A program made the position numbers and the translations under genes. DNA of 64,000 bases from positions 1-64,000 of the forward strand of contig CAYRHJ010000021.1 of NCBI GenBank assembly GCA_964424105.1, read 5' to 3'. Positions 36,401 through 44,651 of this stretch are shown piece by piece. The notes under the pieces are model-generated. The model saw only the letters and a list, made by a program, of their open reading frames with translations, was not told where the DNA came from and searched no databases. The stretch's first letter is position 1. Every line of letters begins with the position of its first letter. Source of the DNA: CAYRHJ01 sp964424105 (GTDB lineage Bacteria; Planctomycetota; Phycisphaerae; UBA1845).

Positions 36401-36540
36401 CGCCGATCTCGCCCGCGGTGATCGGGCTTGGCAGCAAACGCACCGTTCGCGTCCCAGCGCGCGTAAACATCACCCTCGACCTGTTTCGGGTCGTAAACCT
36501 TCGCCAGCGTCGCTTTGTCTGATATTTCTCGGTCGGCCAT
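33451..36540 (-). CDS. valS: valyl-tRNA synthetase with extra zinc-ribbon-like insertion
   Basis: A class I synthetase of 1029 residues, longer than the usual 880-950. HIGH is present as PLPNVTGKLHLGHA and KMSKS as ETMSKSKGNGVDP. Shortly after KMSKS, where other ValRS go straight to the NFCNKLWNAARF helix, there is an insertion of about 65 residues carrying CPHC and, 16 residues on, CKGC: a treble-clef or zinc-ribbon-like pair. The C-terminal coiled coil (EKQIVGKEAKLANPNFLERA) is normal. The ATG at 36540 has AAAGGAAC upstream; longer frames to 36600 lack homology. Confidence 0.96.
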   Translation of the reverse strand: MADREISDKATLAKVYDPKQVEGDVYARWDANGAFAAKPDHRGRDRRFVVMMPLPNVTGKLHLGHAINNTLQDVITRWHRMRGFNSLYQPGTDHAGIATQAVVERRIMEEENKSRHDLGRDELVRRIWDWKNQYEARILDQLKSMGCSCDWSRVRFTLDDRYNVSVLESFFRWFRDGLIYRGERLVNWDTHLQTAVADDEVYHETVRGHFWHFKYAIKDPPNGGPAHLGFATTRPETMLGDTALAVNPGDQRYRTLIGRTALVPLFDPPREIPIIADEWADPEKGTGCVKITPAHDPNDYAVGIRHSLPMINVLTPEGRVNEAGGRFCGMVFNAEARNAVVAEMEQRGLLSKVEDVDVDLPLSDRSKSPIEPYLSPQWFVKMSDVEGGITLANGAKVPGLAQAAMDAVEDGRVRIIPERYKKTYLDWLGEKRDWCISRQLFWGHRIPVWSWEGTALECTMTQAWIDDLCGNSHVAVRIYRLAEPVCEIEANQWQNTIKQAIDEKYQINVALRCGGGEPAIVNTLESAGMRRDPDVLDTWFSSQLWPFATIGWPEQTNDLDYYYPGTVLITSRDIITLWVARMVLSGLYNLGDVPFRDVYIHPKILDGRGETMSKSKGNGVDPMDIIDAYGADAMRYALADMTTETQDVRMPIEYRCPHCEALTPQTAQNMQAKTIKCKGCKKLFATHWAGEEIQEQHGLAGMVSDKFEIGRNFCNKLWNAARFAFMNVEGVGCAMFDVRTLPLEDRWILARLSETCRTLHGELSRYRFSASIRLLRDFFWDSLCDWYIELTKMRVREGGPSGEAAKQVLAFCLDQTLRALHPFIPFITECLWEELNRAAPRRGFPGAAELKPSALLIDALYPPGEGWPALDDADTLICFASLQDVTRGVRDLRMRNQVPPKEMVTVTVNAPADRVGWLREQSSIIQRLANVGQMAISTDAPRPANSGTTVLGNIQIHVHGISDDLAERARLSREITATEKQIVGKEAKLANPNFLERAAPDVVTAERERLLALCEQRSNLVASMALLDT

Positions 36541-36783
36541 GTTCCTTTCCCCAATACACCTCGGGACGCTGCAACGTACCTTAATTGCCGTTCTTTTCAA
36601 TCCCTCGCCGTTCCAACATGTGACGGCGGGTCCGTGAAGGCCATCTGCTTTTGAGTCGTATCGGCATGGGAAGGGTCACGCGTCAAGCTGAACCGACACT
36701 TCCCAATCACCCTTGGCCCAACTACAATGGCCAATGATCGGCAGTGGGAATTCATTTTCATCGTTTCACCGGGCAACGCGTTC

Positions 36784-37785
36784 ATGGCGAGTGATGACTA
36801 CTATGACATTTTGGGAGTGTCCCGCGGGGCCAACGACGAAGAGATTCGCAAAGCCTACCGTCGGTTAGCCAAGGAGTTTCACCCCGACCGCAATCCCGGC
36901 GACAAGGAGGCGGAGCGGAAATTCAAGACCATCCAGGAGGCCTACGAGGTTCTTAGTGACCGCGAAAAGCGATCTCAATACGACCAGTTTGGGAAAATCG
37001 GTGTGGGTCGGGTGGTCAATGACAACGGGAAGCAATACTACTCCTGGGGTTCGGGTTCGACGGTGAATATGGATGAACTGGACGACCTTTTCAAAATTTT
37101 CGGTGGACAGGGTCGTACACAGGGCGGTGGAGGGTCGCGACCAGACTTCCGAGGGTCCGGCGTTTTTGATCAGATTTTTGGACGCAAGGGGCAGCGCGGG
37201 GCCAAGACTGCCCCGGCGCGAGGACAGGATATTGAGCAGGCTGTCGAGCTATCGTTTGACCAGGCCTTTCGCGGTACGTCCATCGAGGTGACCCTTCAGG
37301 GCGGAAGCGGTCGGCAGACCCTGGGCGTGAAAATTCCGCCCAACATGCAGGACGGCCAGCGCATTCGAATCTCGGGCAAGGGTCAGCCATCTCCGCAGGG
37401 TGGGGCGCCGGGAGACCTTTTCATCGTCTGCCGAGTTCAGCCGCATGCCTACTTCCGGCGTCAAGAGAACGATATTCTGTTGGACGTGCCCATTTCGCCC
37501 ACCGAAGCCATGCTCGGCGCCAAGATCAACGTACCCACGCTGGACGGTGTCGTTACCTTGTCGGTTCCGCCGGGGACATGCAGCGGCGCGAAGCTGCGTT
37601 TGAAGGGTCGCGGCATGAAATCGGCGGGGGCATCGACACGCGGGGACCAATTGGTTGTCATTCAAATCAAGTCACCCAAAAATATAGACGCTGCCAACAG
37701 AAAGATTTTGGAAACGCTCGCGAACCAACTGAATTACAACCCGCGGGCCGACGTGCCCTGGTCAACGGATGAGGTTCACTCATGA
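36784..37785 (+). CDS. DnaJ-family co-chaperone, CbpA-like (no zinc finger)
   Basis: A 333-residue J-domain protein. The J domain (YYDILGVSRGANDEEIRKAYR, HPD in EFHPDRNPGD) is followed by a Gly-rich linker. The peptide-binding DnaJ C-terminal domains come next (VELSFDQAFRGTSIEVTL, GDLFIVCRVQPHAYFRRQENDI), without the CxxCxGxG zinc repeats. It therefore resembles CbpA/DjlA-type rather than DnaJ proper. The ATG at 36784 gives the standard MASDDYYDILG start; a frame to 36727 adds unrelated residues. The next gene overlaps it by four bases. Confidence 0.93.
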   Translation: MASDDYYDILGVSRGANDEEIRKAYRRLAKEFHPDRNPGDKEAERKFKTIQEAYEVLSDREKRSQYDQFGKIGVGRVVNDNGKQYYSWGSGSTVNMDELDDLFKIFGGQGRTQGGGGSRPDFRGSGVFDQIFGRKGQRGAKTAPARGQDIEQAVELSFDQAFRGTSIEVTLQGGSGRQTLGVKIPPNMQDGQRIRISGKGQPSPQGGAPGDLFIVCRVQPHAYFRRQENDILLDVPISPTEAMLGAKINVPTLDGVVTLSVPPGTCSGAKLRLKGRGMKSAGASTRGDQLVVIQIKSPKNIDAANRKILETLANQLNYNPRADVPWSTDEVHS

Positions 37786-38201
37786 CGTGGGAAAGTGGAT
37801 CGACGGACCAGCAGCGACTTCGGGCCGGTTACGCCGCGCTGAGTCTGGGTGTGTTCACACTGTTAGGCGTTTGGATCATGTCCGTGATGCGAGGTCCGCA
37901 GGCACTGGGCGAAGCCGCCGTTCGGCATCAAAAGCTGGACCCACCCAATCCACAACAATTGCTGCCCGCGATCAGTGCGGGAATGATCATCATTGGCCTG
38001 TCGCTGGTTTTGGTCTTGTTCATCAGCCTGATCGCAATGTTGAGGGTGAGTCGGCGATTTCGTAAATCCGTCCTGGAGACGCCGGCCTCGCCGACATCGA
38101 CAACGGACGTGTGGCAGATGCATCGGGTACCGGATCTGCCAGACGACCATCTGCCGGACGACCATCTGCCGGACGACGATACTACGGAGCGCAGCAAATA
38201 G
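37782..38201 (+). CDS. small membrane protein with two transmembrane segments
   Basis: A 139-residue protein beginning at an ATG that overlaps the stop of the co-chaperone gene (ATGA), so the two are coupled. Two hydrophobic helices lie at about 19-37 (LSLGVFTLLGVWIMSVM) and 64-86 (AGMIIIGLSLVLVLFISLIAML). The tail has a tandem acidic repeat LPDDHLPDDHLPDDD, coded by a 15-bp tandem DNA repeat at about 38137-38178. No family is recognised. It may anchor or modulate the chaperone at the membrane (inference from coupling only). Confidence 0.72.
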   Translation: MTWESGSTDQQRLRAGYAALSLGVFTLLGVWIMSVMRGPQALGEAAVRHQKLDPPNPQQLLPAISAGMIIIGLSLVLVLFISLIAMLRVSRRFRKSVLETPASPTSTTDVWQMHRVPDLPDDHLPDDHLPDDDTTERSK

Positions 38202-38210
38202 TGAACATCG

Positions 38211-38297
38211 TCAATCCGGCGAACGCCGCACACGCCGCAGACGTCATTCCGGCGAACGCCGCATACGTCATTCCGGCGCAGGCCGGAATCCAGTGCG
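38211..38297 (+). repeat. cluster of ATTCCGGC inverted-repeat units
   Basis: Three partial or full units lie in 80 bp: AATCCGGCGAACGCCG, ATTCCGGCGAACGCCG and ATTCCGGCGCAGGCCGGAAT followed by CCAG. They are the same motif that forms the core of the MITE-like elements, but no terminal GGGTCTTTCAG repeats are found here. Confidence 0.7.
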
Positions 38298-38445
38298 CAG
38301 GCGAGCGTGGCCCATCGCTGGTTGTTCAATGGTTCATGCTCCGTGTAGTATGTCTGATGACGTCGGCGATTCTGCAAAGACGTAACCGGCCAACGAGCCG
38401 TGACGCCCGTTGCAGCCGCCGAGCTTTGTAAGACCGCGATTACGC

Positions 38446-39177
38446 ATGGAGCTGAACGGAACCATCGCCCTCGTTACCGGTGCAGCCCAGCGCGTGGGCC
38501 GCGAAATTGCACTGGAGCTTGCACGGGCGGGGTGCGACGTCGCCATCCATTACAACCATTCCGATCGAGACGCCCAATCGCTGGCTGTGATGATCGAGTC
38601 CATGGATCGCCGAGCGTGCCTGATTCAAGCCGAACTGGCCGACCCGGACACCTGGCCCATCGTCGTTGAACGGTGCGTCGCGCAGCTCGGCGGACTGCAC
38701 ATCCTTGTCAACAACGCTTCGATCTTCCACGAAATGTCCGTCGAGCAGTTCGATCTGGCGGATTGGGACCGCATGTTTCGTATCAACACGAGCGCGCCAG
38801 CCGCCCTGTGTCACTACGCAGCGCCCCACCTGTGCCGGCATGACGTCGCCAAGATCATCAACATCACCGACATCAGCGCTCGGTCGCCCTGGTCCAACCA
38901 TCTGGCCTACTGCGCGTCCAAAGCCGCCCTGGACAATCTCACTCGTGCGTTGGCGTTGGCACTCGCCCCGCGCGTTCAGGTCAACGCCGTCGCGCCCGGA
39001 ATCGCCATGTTTCCCGATTCGTACGACGAGGCGACGAAAGCTCGACTGGTCAAAAAGGTCCCCTTGAAACGCGAAGGCGGGCCGCCGGATATCGCCCGGG
39101 CCGTCCGCTTCCTCTGCGAAGCCGATTACATCACGGGACAGGTCATTTCCGTCGATGGTGGAAGATCGATTGCCTAG
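38446..39177 (+). CDS. short-chain dehydrogenase/reductase, pteridine-reductase-like
   Basis: A 243-residue NAD(P)-dependent Rossmann enzyme. The cofactor motif is TGAAQRVGREIA (TGxxxRxG), the variant seen in FolM and PTR1-type pteridine reductases rather than the TGxxxGxG of FabG. NNAS follows, and the active-site Tyr and Lys are in YCASKAAL. The C-terminal FLCEADYITGQVISVDGGRSI is typical. It may reduce dihydropterins, or be another SDR; no folate gene is adjacent. The ATG at 38446 gives the proper N-terminus. Confidence 0.85.
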   Translation: MELNGTIALVTGAAQRVGREIALELARAGCDVAIHYNHSDRDAQSLAVMIESMDRRACLIQAELADPDTWPIVVERCVAQLGGLHILVNNASIFHEMSVEQFDLADWDRMFRINTSAPAALCHYAAPHLCRHDVAKIINITDISARSPWSNHLAYCASKAALDNLTRALALALAPRVQVNAVAPGIAMFPDSYDEATKARLVKKVPLKREGGPPDIARAVRFLCEADYITGQVISVDGGRSIA

Positions 39178-39540
39178 TGGTCTGTCAACGCCAAACCTGC
39201 GGGTCGGACATTGATTCCGAACGCGCGCCAAACATCGCGCACGACCGCTCCCTGACGGTCGCGGCTCTGTTAAGTGGCAATTTCCCGCCCTGGCGGTCGC
39301 GGCTCGGAAAGCATTACCGCGCACGCGCAGAATAAGCGTTGACAGAGCACTAGTCGTTCGCCGGCAAACGAATGCATGGACCCACGTCCGATAACGCAGA
39401 CGCGGATGGGTCGATTGTAGAATTGTTGGGCCGCACCCCGCGTACCCATGCACGCGGATTGGCGCCTGCTTCGTAACAGGCGTGGTTTGTATGCCACGAC
39501 GACACGCAAAAGCGCCCGCAAGTTCAGGTGCGTCGTGACA
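39178..39540. repeat. intergenic region with two dispersed repeats
   Basis: No gene is seen between the convergent SDR and lemA genes. Two CGGTCGCGGCTC-type repeats lie at 39245-39269 and 39287-39307. TTGACA at about 39339 has no matching -10 box. Confidence 0.6.
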
Positions 39541-40269
39541 CTAACTCATGCTCCCGCCGCTGGTGTCTGCTTCGCCGTCGTTGGAGAAATCAACCTTGGG
39601 CAATTCACGGGCGGTTTCCTCGATTTCGAAGAAGTCCGACTTTTCCACGCCGGCGAAGCTGCAATAGTATCGGCCTGGGAATTTGCGGCAGAACGTATTG
39701 ACCGATCTCACCGCGTCGTTGTACCGCTTTCGTTCGACGGCCAGCCGATTTTCGGTGCCTTCCAATTGAATTTGCAAGTCTCTGAACGATTGATTGGCTT
39801 TCAAATCGGGATACGTCTCCCGCAAGACAAGCAATCGCGACAATGCCGACTCGAAACCGCCGGTGGCTTTGGCCTTGTCAGCCACTGAATCAGCCTTGAA
39901 ATACGACTCTCTCGCACGGGCAATTCCCATGAAAATGTCGTTTTCGTGGGCGGCGACGCCCTTTACCGTCTCGACCAGATTGGGAATCAGATTGAATCGC
40001 CTCTGAAGCTGATTTTCAACCTGTGCCCAACTGGCCTTGACGTTTTCATCGAGCGTGATGGCTTTGTTGTAACCGGAGTAAACGCAGCCACCGATGAGCA
40101 ACGCCCCACCGACCACCGTCACCAACCCAATCAACAATACCTTGGCCATCGAATTCATGGATCCACCTCGCGTTGTCGTCGTTTTCAATGTTGTTCCGCA
40201 AGCGGCGCAAAATTGTGCCGCCGGCTGATTCGGGGACTCGCAATTTGGACAGGGACTACCAGCTCGCAC
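39541..40269 (-). CDS. LemA family protein with N-terminal zinc ribbon
   Basis: A 242-residue protein. Starting from a GTG at 40269, the first 30 residues hold CPNC and CAAC separated by 12 residues, a typical small zinc ribbon. A hydrophobic helix follows (LLIGLVTVVGGALLIGGCVYSGYN), then the LemA coiled-coil domain: VKASWAQVENQLQRRFNLIPN and RRFNLIPNLVETVKGVAAHE. The GTG overlaps the stop of the TPM gene by 14 bases and has GGAGG upstream; an internal ATG at 40158 with GAGGTGG would skip the ribbon. The perfect double CxxC favours the longer form. LemA and TPM proteins commonly occur together; their role in the envelope is unclear. Confidence 0.85.
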   Translation of the reverse strand: MRAGSPCPNCESPNQPAAQFCAACGTTLKTTTTRGGSMNSMAKVLLIGLVTVVGGALLIGGCVYSGYNKAITLDENVKASWAQVENQLQRRFNLIPNLVETVKGVAAHENDIFMGIARARESYFKADSVADKAKATGGFESALSRLLVLRETYPDLKANQSFRDLQIQLEGTENRLAVERKRYNDAVRSVNTFCRKFPGRYYCSFAGVEKSDFFEIEETARELPKVDFSNDGEADTSGGSMS

Positions 40270-41095
40270 CGCCGCCACCTCCTCCGAATCCGCCACCCCC
40301 GCCGAACGATCCGCCGCCGAACCCGCCAAAACCGCCCCCCAGCCCGCTTCCCAAACCGGAGCCATGACCACTTCCCCAGGAACGGCCGCCTCCCAACATG
40401 CTGCTGAAAATGTTCGCCCAGAACAGGCCCTCCAGTAATCCGCCGCCGCCCCAGCTTCGATGGTATCGGCGTCGACGATTCACCGACGAGATCACAATCA
40501 ACAGCACGATCAGCGGAATGAACCCGCCGCCGCAAATAGCTGAACCAGGACTGATGCGCCGTGAACGAACTCGCCAATCCGGAATTCCGGTCAATTGCAC
40601 TCCGGCGGCGTCGGCCACCTGATTTGCCGTCGCAACGGCGAGTCGCGCAAGCCCGGTCGAATAGTCGCCCTTCTTGAAAAAAGGGACGGCCATTTCCTCG
40701 CAAGCGCGTGAACACCACATATCCGGAATGACGGGCTCGAGACCGTAACCCGGATGAACGCGCACTTTTCGCTCGTCTACGGCGAGCACAATCAAGGCTC
40801 CGTTGTCCTTACCCTGCTGCCCCAGCCGCCACAACTCGGCGTGGCGCTGGGCGAAATCCGCGATCTCCTCACCCTCCAGGGATTGCACGGTGATCAGTTT
40901 GATCTGGGCGCCGGTCTTCTCTTCCAGTTCGGTAAACATGTCCGAAATATTCTTATCGTCACGATGCGTGATGACGCCCGCCCGATCGGCCACGAACAAG
41001 CCCGAATCCTCCACGGTGACCTGGGCCTGAACCGCAGGGGTCATGGCCATCCCCAGAACAGCCAACGCACTGCATCGGATCCGGCTACCACGCAT
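40256..41095 (-). CDS. TPM-domain membrane protein (YgcG-like)
   Basis: A 279-residue protein with a signal peptide (ALAVLGMAMTPAVQAQ). A TPM domain follows: VADRAGVITHRDDKNISDMF, KTGAQIKLITVQSLEG and VDERKVRVHPGYGLEPVIPD. Then come one transmembrane helix (AICGGGFIPLIVLLIVISSV) and a very Gly-rich tail ending GGGGGGASW. TPM domains are reported in proteins linked to photosystem II repair and acid-phosphatase activity, and in bacteria they usually pair with LemA, as here. The start overlaps the upstream gene by 11 bases. Confidence 0.88.
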   Translation of the reverse strand: MRGSRIRCSALAVLGMAMTPAVQAQVTVEDSGLFVADRAGVITHRDDKNISDMFTELEEKTGAQIKLITVQSLEGEEIADFAQRHAELWRLGQQGKDNGALIVLAVDERKVRVHPGYGLEPVIPDMWCSRACEEMAVPFFKKGDYSTGLARLAVATANQVADAAGVQLTGIPDWRVRSRRISPGSAICGGGFIPLIVLLIVISSVNRRRRYHRSWGGGGLLEGLFWANIFSSMLGGGRSWGSGHGSGLGSGLGGGFGGFGGGSFGGGGGFGGGGGGASW

Positions 41096-41810
41096 CGACC
41101 ACACCTGCCAAACTCTGAACGTCGTGATACAAAATCCGAAATTGCTCCCAACCGTGCGGGCCTGACGGGTCGATCACCGCTCGAACACCGGGCAGCGATC
41201 TTCCCGTTAGTTTTTCGATTTCCGCAACCACGACGTCAGCCGGTAGCGCTTCATTCCGACTCTTGATCCACAGCATTCCACGCAGGGTCCGCAACAGGGT
41301 GTCGGCACCGCTTAACTCGATCGCCTCCAGGGCCTTGTCCTTGCCCGCCGTGGCCAACAGTCCCTGCCGCATGCCGATCAGGATGGACTTGAACTCGCGT
41401 TCACATTGCAACCGAACGTCGTTGGGCTCAAATTGCAGACTTTCAAAAGCATCGTCGCCGAATATCGTGGCGTGGGCCTGCTGAATCTCGATGAATTCGA
41501 GCGGAAAGGTGTCGCAGGAATCGATAATGTAGGCGTTGGTCATGACCAACGGCGCTGCGATCCGCCGCTTGCCCAAATCCAAACCGTGTTGCGACAGTCG
41601 CCGCAGCATGTCCAGGTCGATCTCGCCCACCACCATCACGCTTTGAATAGAATGTCGGGTGGCGTCAAAGCGCCCAGCCACGATCGGACCAAAAATCGTC
41701 AACGATCGGACATTGGCGCCCCCCAGCTCGCGGAGCAACGTACAATAGTCTTGCACGGGCGCGCGCATCGCCGCGGGGATGTTTTCCAAGCGATCTGCCA
41801 ATTGCGGCAT
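41085..41810 (-). CDS. hypothetical protein, first gene of the TPM-LemA unit
   Basis: A 241-residue soluble protein. The first half (VRSLTIFGPIVAGRFDATRHSIQSVMVVGEID, then PLEFIEIQQAHATIFGDD) is reminiscent of a nucleotidyltransferase-like fold but lacks the GS...DxD catalytic residues. The second half is helical, ending in FRILYHDVQSLAGVVDAW. No family is certain. Its overlap with the TPM gene and the overlap of that gene with lemA indicate one transcript and perhaps one complex. Confidence 0.65.
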   Translation of the reverse strand: MPQLADRLENIPAAMRAPVQDYCTLLRELGGANVRSLTIFGPIVAGRFDATRHSIQSVMVVGEIDLDMLRRLSQHGLDLGKRRIAAPLVMTNAYIIDSCDTFPLEFIEIQQAHATIFGDDAFESLQFEPNDVRLQCEREFKSILIGMRQGLLATAGKDKALEAIELSGADTLLRTLRGMLWIKSRNEALPADVVVAEIEKLTGRSLPGVRAVIDPSGPHGWEQFRILYHDVQSLAGVVDAW

Positions 41811-42016
41811 GGTCCTCCTCCACTACAAACGACGATCAGCCAACCGACAAAACTCGACACCTTCGTCGCCCTCGACAGCGTCATTCAAGACATACACTCC
41901 ACGGCGCTTCACGGCAAGTATAGAATGGGCCTTGTTTTGTAATCACGACGCCTGATCCGACAGGAATTGCGGATCGTGCCGCTCCGACGTATCGTGATAG
42001 CATGGCCACTGGACGC

Positions 42017-43048
42017 ATGAAAAGACTGACCGACTACGCGAGTTGTGCGGGTTGAGCGGGCAAACTGCCGGCTGACGCCATGGCGCAGGTACTGCGTCAA
42101 TTACCCACTATTCGTCATCCGAACCTGCTGGTCGGGTCCGAACATTTCGACGATGCCGGCGTGTATCGCCTCAGCGACACACTGGCCATCGTCCAGACCG
42201 TCGACTTTTTTCCACCGCTGGTCGACGACCCCTTCACGTTCGGTCAGATCGCAGCAGCCAACAGCCTGTCAGACATCTACGCCATGGGTGGAACGCCCAT
42301 CACCGCCCTGAACATACTGGGATTTCCTGACAAGGAATTACCGCCGGACATCATGGTTGAAATTTTGAAAGGCGGGGCCGAACGCGTCACGACGGCTGGC
42401 GCGGTCATCGTCGGCGGACACAGCGTGCGCGATGTCGAGATCAAATATGGCCTGGCCGTCACGGGGACGATTCACCCCCATGCCATCCTGACGAATGGCG
42501 GAGCGCGACCGGGTGACAAACTCGTCCTGACCAAGCCACTGGGGAGCGGCGTGCTGACCAGCGCGGTCAAATCGGGCAAGATGCCCGCGTCCGACCTGGC
42601 CCAGGCCATCGCGGTCATGATTCATTTGAACGACGGCGCAGCCACCGCCGCCCTGAACGTCGGCGCCCATTCCGCCACGGACATCACCGGCTTCGGGCTG
42701 ATTGGCCACGCTTTCGAGATGGCGGCCGCGAGCAACGTCACCATCACGCTCGATACGGCGGCCGTGCCCTTGATGGCGGAGACGCTGAAATTCGCACGGG
42801 CCGGCGTGTTGACCCGGGCACACAAATCGAATCTCGCGTACGTGGGCGACCGATTTCGAAACGACGCAGCCGACGACGTCTTGGTCAAGGTGCTGGCGGA
42901 TGCACAAACGTCGGGCGGGCTGCTCATCGCCGTCGCTTCTGACCGATGTGACGCGTTGCTGGCGGCCCTGCAAAGCGCCCATACGCCATGTTCAGCGATC
43001 GTGGGATTCGTCACCGACGTTTCGCCGTTTGCGTTGCGAACGTGCTGA
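42017..43048 (+). CDS. selD: selenide, water dikinase with predicted selenocysteine
   Basis: Makes selenophosphate from selenide and ATP. The frame open from the ATG at 42080 lacks the catalytic N-terminus. Reading upstream in the same frame from the ATG at 42017 gives residues MKRLTDYASCAG, then TGA at 42053-42055, then AGKLPADAMAQVL. SelD proteins have Cys or Sec at exactly this point (G-[CU]-x-x-K), so TGA is read as Sec13 with Lys16 after it. Total length is then 343 residues. A possible SECIS hairpin is GGC-TGAC-GCC at 42070-42079, with CTGC (42065-42068)/GCAG (42085-42088) outside. FGQIAAANSLSDIYAMGG and ITGFGLIGHAFEMA are signatures. An ATG at 42002 is an alternative start. Confidence 0.9.
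42065..42088 (+). promoter_or_regulatory. candidate bacterial SECIS element in selD
   Basis: Ten bases after the TGA codon, CTGC and GCAG can pair around an inner GGC/GCC stem with a TGAC apical loop. The loop lies 17-20 bases past TGA, within the usual distance for a bacterial SECIS bound by SelB. The stem is short and was drawn by eye, so the exact fold needs a calculation. Confidence 0.45.
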
Positions 43049-43091
43049 TTCGTGGAACCCCTGGTATTATTAGAAACCTGGACACAGAAAA

Positions 43092-43115
43092 CGCTCCCTC
43101 ACGGTCACGGCTCGG
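43092..43115 (+). repeat. dispersed CGCTCCCTCACGGTCACGGC repeat
   Basis: A copy of the same short repeat as at 11901-11924 with two changes. It lies in the 92-bp gap between the convergent selD and glutamate dehydrogenase genes. Confidence 0.7.
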
Positions 43116-43140
43116 TTCAGGGTCAGTTCTGTTGCAGCGC

Positions 43141-44571
43141 CTATATTCCCATCTCCTGATAGGCTCGTGCGATCTTCTCCAAGGCCACCACGAACGCGGC
43201 GGTTCGGAAATCCTTCACCGCTTCGCGCGACCAGAAGACTTCGCGAATCTGCTGGTAGGCCCGGCACATGGTGTCGTCCAAGCCGGAGCGCACCAGGCTC
43301 AGTTCGTCGGCACCGCAGCAGATTTTTGAAACCAAGTCGCTATCGATGCGTTTGCCCAGCGCCCGCTCGATGGCGCCGACGATGGCTTCACCGCGAAGCT
43401 GATCCAGTCGATTCTCGATTCGCCCAAATCGGATGTGGGAAATGTTCTTGATCCATTCGAAATACGACACGGTGACGCCCCCGGCGTTCAGGTACGCGTC
43501 GGGCAACAGAACCTTTCCGTGTGATTGCAAATACTCGTCCGCGTCGAACGTCACCGGGCCGTTGGCGGCTTCGGCGATCAACGTGGCCCGGATGCGCGGC
43601 GCGTTCTTCGCAGTGATCTGCCCCTCCAACGCGGCTGGGATCAATATGTCGCAGTCCATCTCCAGGACGGCTTTGCCGTCTTCGGAATACCGGGCATCAT
43701 GATACCCCTTGACGCCGCCATTCTCGCGGAGATGCTCGAAGACCGATTCGATGCTTAAGCCTCGATCTTCCTGGATGACGGCCCCGTCGCGCTCGATGAT
43801 GGCGATGATCTTTGTGTCGTCCTCTTCCTGAAGGAACTTGGCCGCGTAATAGCCGACATTTCCCAAACCCTGAATGACGATGCGCTTACCCCCCAAGCCA
43901 TCCTTCAGGCCGGCTCGTTGGACATCCTCGGGGTGTCGGAAGAACTCGCGAAGCCCATATTGAACGCCCCGACCGGTTGCTTCTCGTCTCCCGACGATGC
44001 CGCCTTGCGTCGCGGGTTTGCCGGTCACGCAGGCGATCGCGTTGATATCGTTGGGATAGAGCATGCGATACGTGTCCGCGATCCAAGCCATCTCGCGGGA
44101 GCTGGTTCCCATGTCCGGGGCGGGCACGTTTCGGCTGGGGCTGATGAATCCGGTGGCGGCCAATTCACGCGTGAACCGGCGGGTGATCCGTTCCAGTTCA
44201 TCGTCCGTGTAGGCCCGCGGGTCGATGGCCAATCCGCCCTTGGACCCACCGAAGGGTACGTCCACGATGGCGCACTTGTACGACATCAACGCAGCCAACG
44301 CTTCAACTTCATCCTGTGTGACAACGGGGGCGTAGCGAATCCCACCCTTGACGGGGAGCCGGTGCTCGCTGTGAACGGCTCGCCAGCCGGTAAAGACCTC
44401 GAACCGGTCCTTGATCTTGACCGGAAACCGCACCTGGTACACGGAGGAACAGCGCTTCATTTTTTCAGCGAATCCCGGCGGCAGGGTCAGCGTCGCGACG
44501 GCCTTCTCGTACATGCGGTAAACGCTGTCCAGAAACGACAATTCGCCGTTCGTCTCAACTGATTGACTCAT
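43141..44571 (-). CDS. glutamate dehydrogenase (Glu/Leu/Phe/Val family)
   Basis: A 476-residue cytosolic enzyme converting 2-oxoglutarate and ammonia to glutamate, or the reverse. Substrate and catalytic lysines are K75 (VKGGIRYAP), K99 (LMSYKCAIVD) and K111 (VPFGGSKGGLAID). NVPAPDMGTSSREMAWI and the Rossmann motif GLGNVGYYAAKFL follow. Coenzyme preference (NAD or NADP) cannot be told by eye. The ATG has AGGAA seven bases upstream. Confidence 0.93.
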   Translation of the reverse strand: MSQSVETNGELSFLDSVYRMYEKAVATLTLPPGFAEKMKRCSSVYQVRFPVKIKDRFEVFTGWRAVHSEHRLPVKGGIRYAPVVTQDEVEALAALMSYKCAIVDVPFGGSKGGLAIDPRAYTDDELERITRRFTRELAATGFISPSRNVPAPDMGTSSREMAWIADTYRMLYPNDINAIACVTGKPATQGGIVGRREATGRGVQYGLREFFRHPEDVQRAGLKDGLGGKRIVIQGLGNVGYYAAKFLQEEDDTKIIAIIERDGAVIQEDRGLSIESVFEHLRENGGVKGYHDARYSEDGKAVLEMDCDILIPAALEGQITAKNAPRIRATLIAEAANGPVTFDADEYLQSHGKVLLPDAYLNAGGVTVSYFEWIKNISHIRFGRIENRLDQLRGEAIVGAIERALGKRIDSDLVSKICCGADELSLVRSGLDDTMCRAYQQIREVFWSREAVKDFRTAAFVVALEKIARAYQEMGI

Positions 44572-44651
44572 GGAGATGTTCCTATTCCGTGGCCACGCCG
44601 AAGGGGCCGTGCGAATCCTACGCCCGGACTGGAAATGCTATATCGGTTCGA

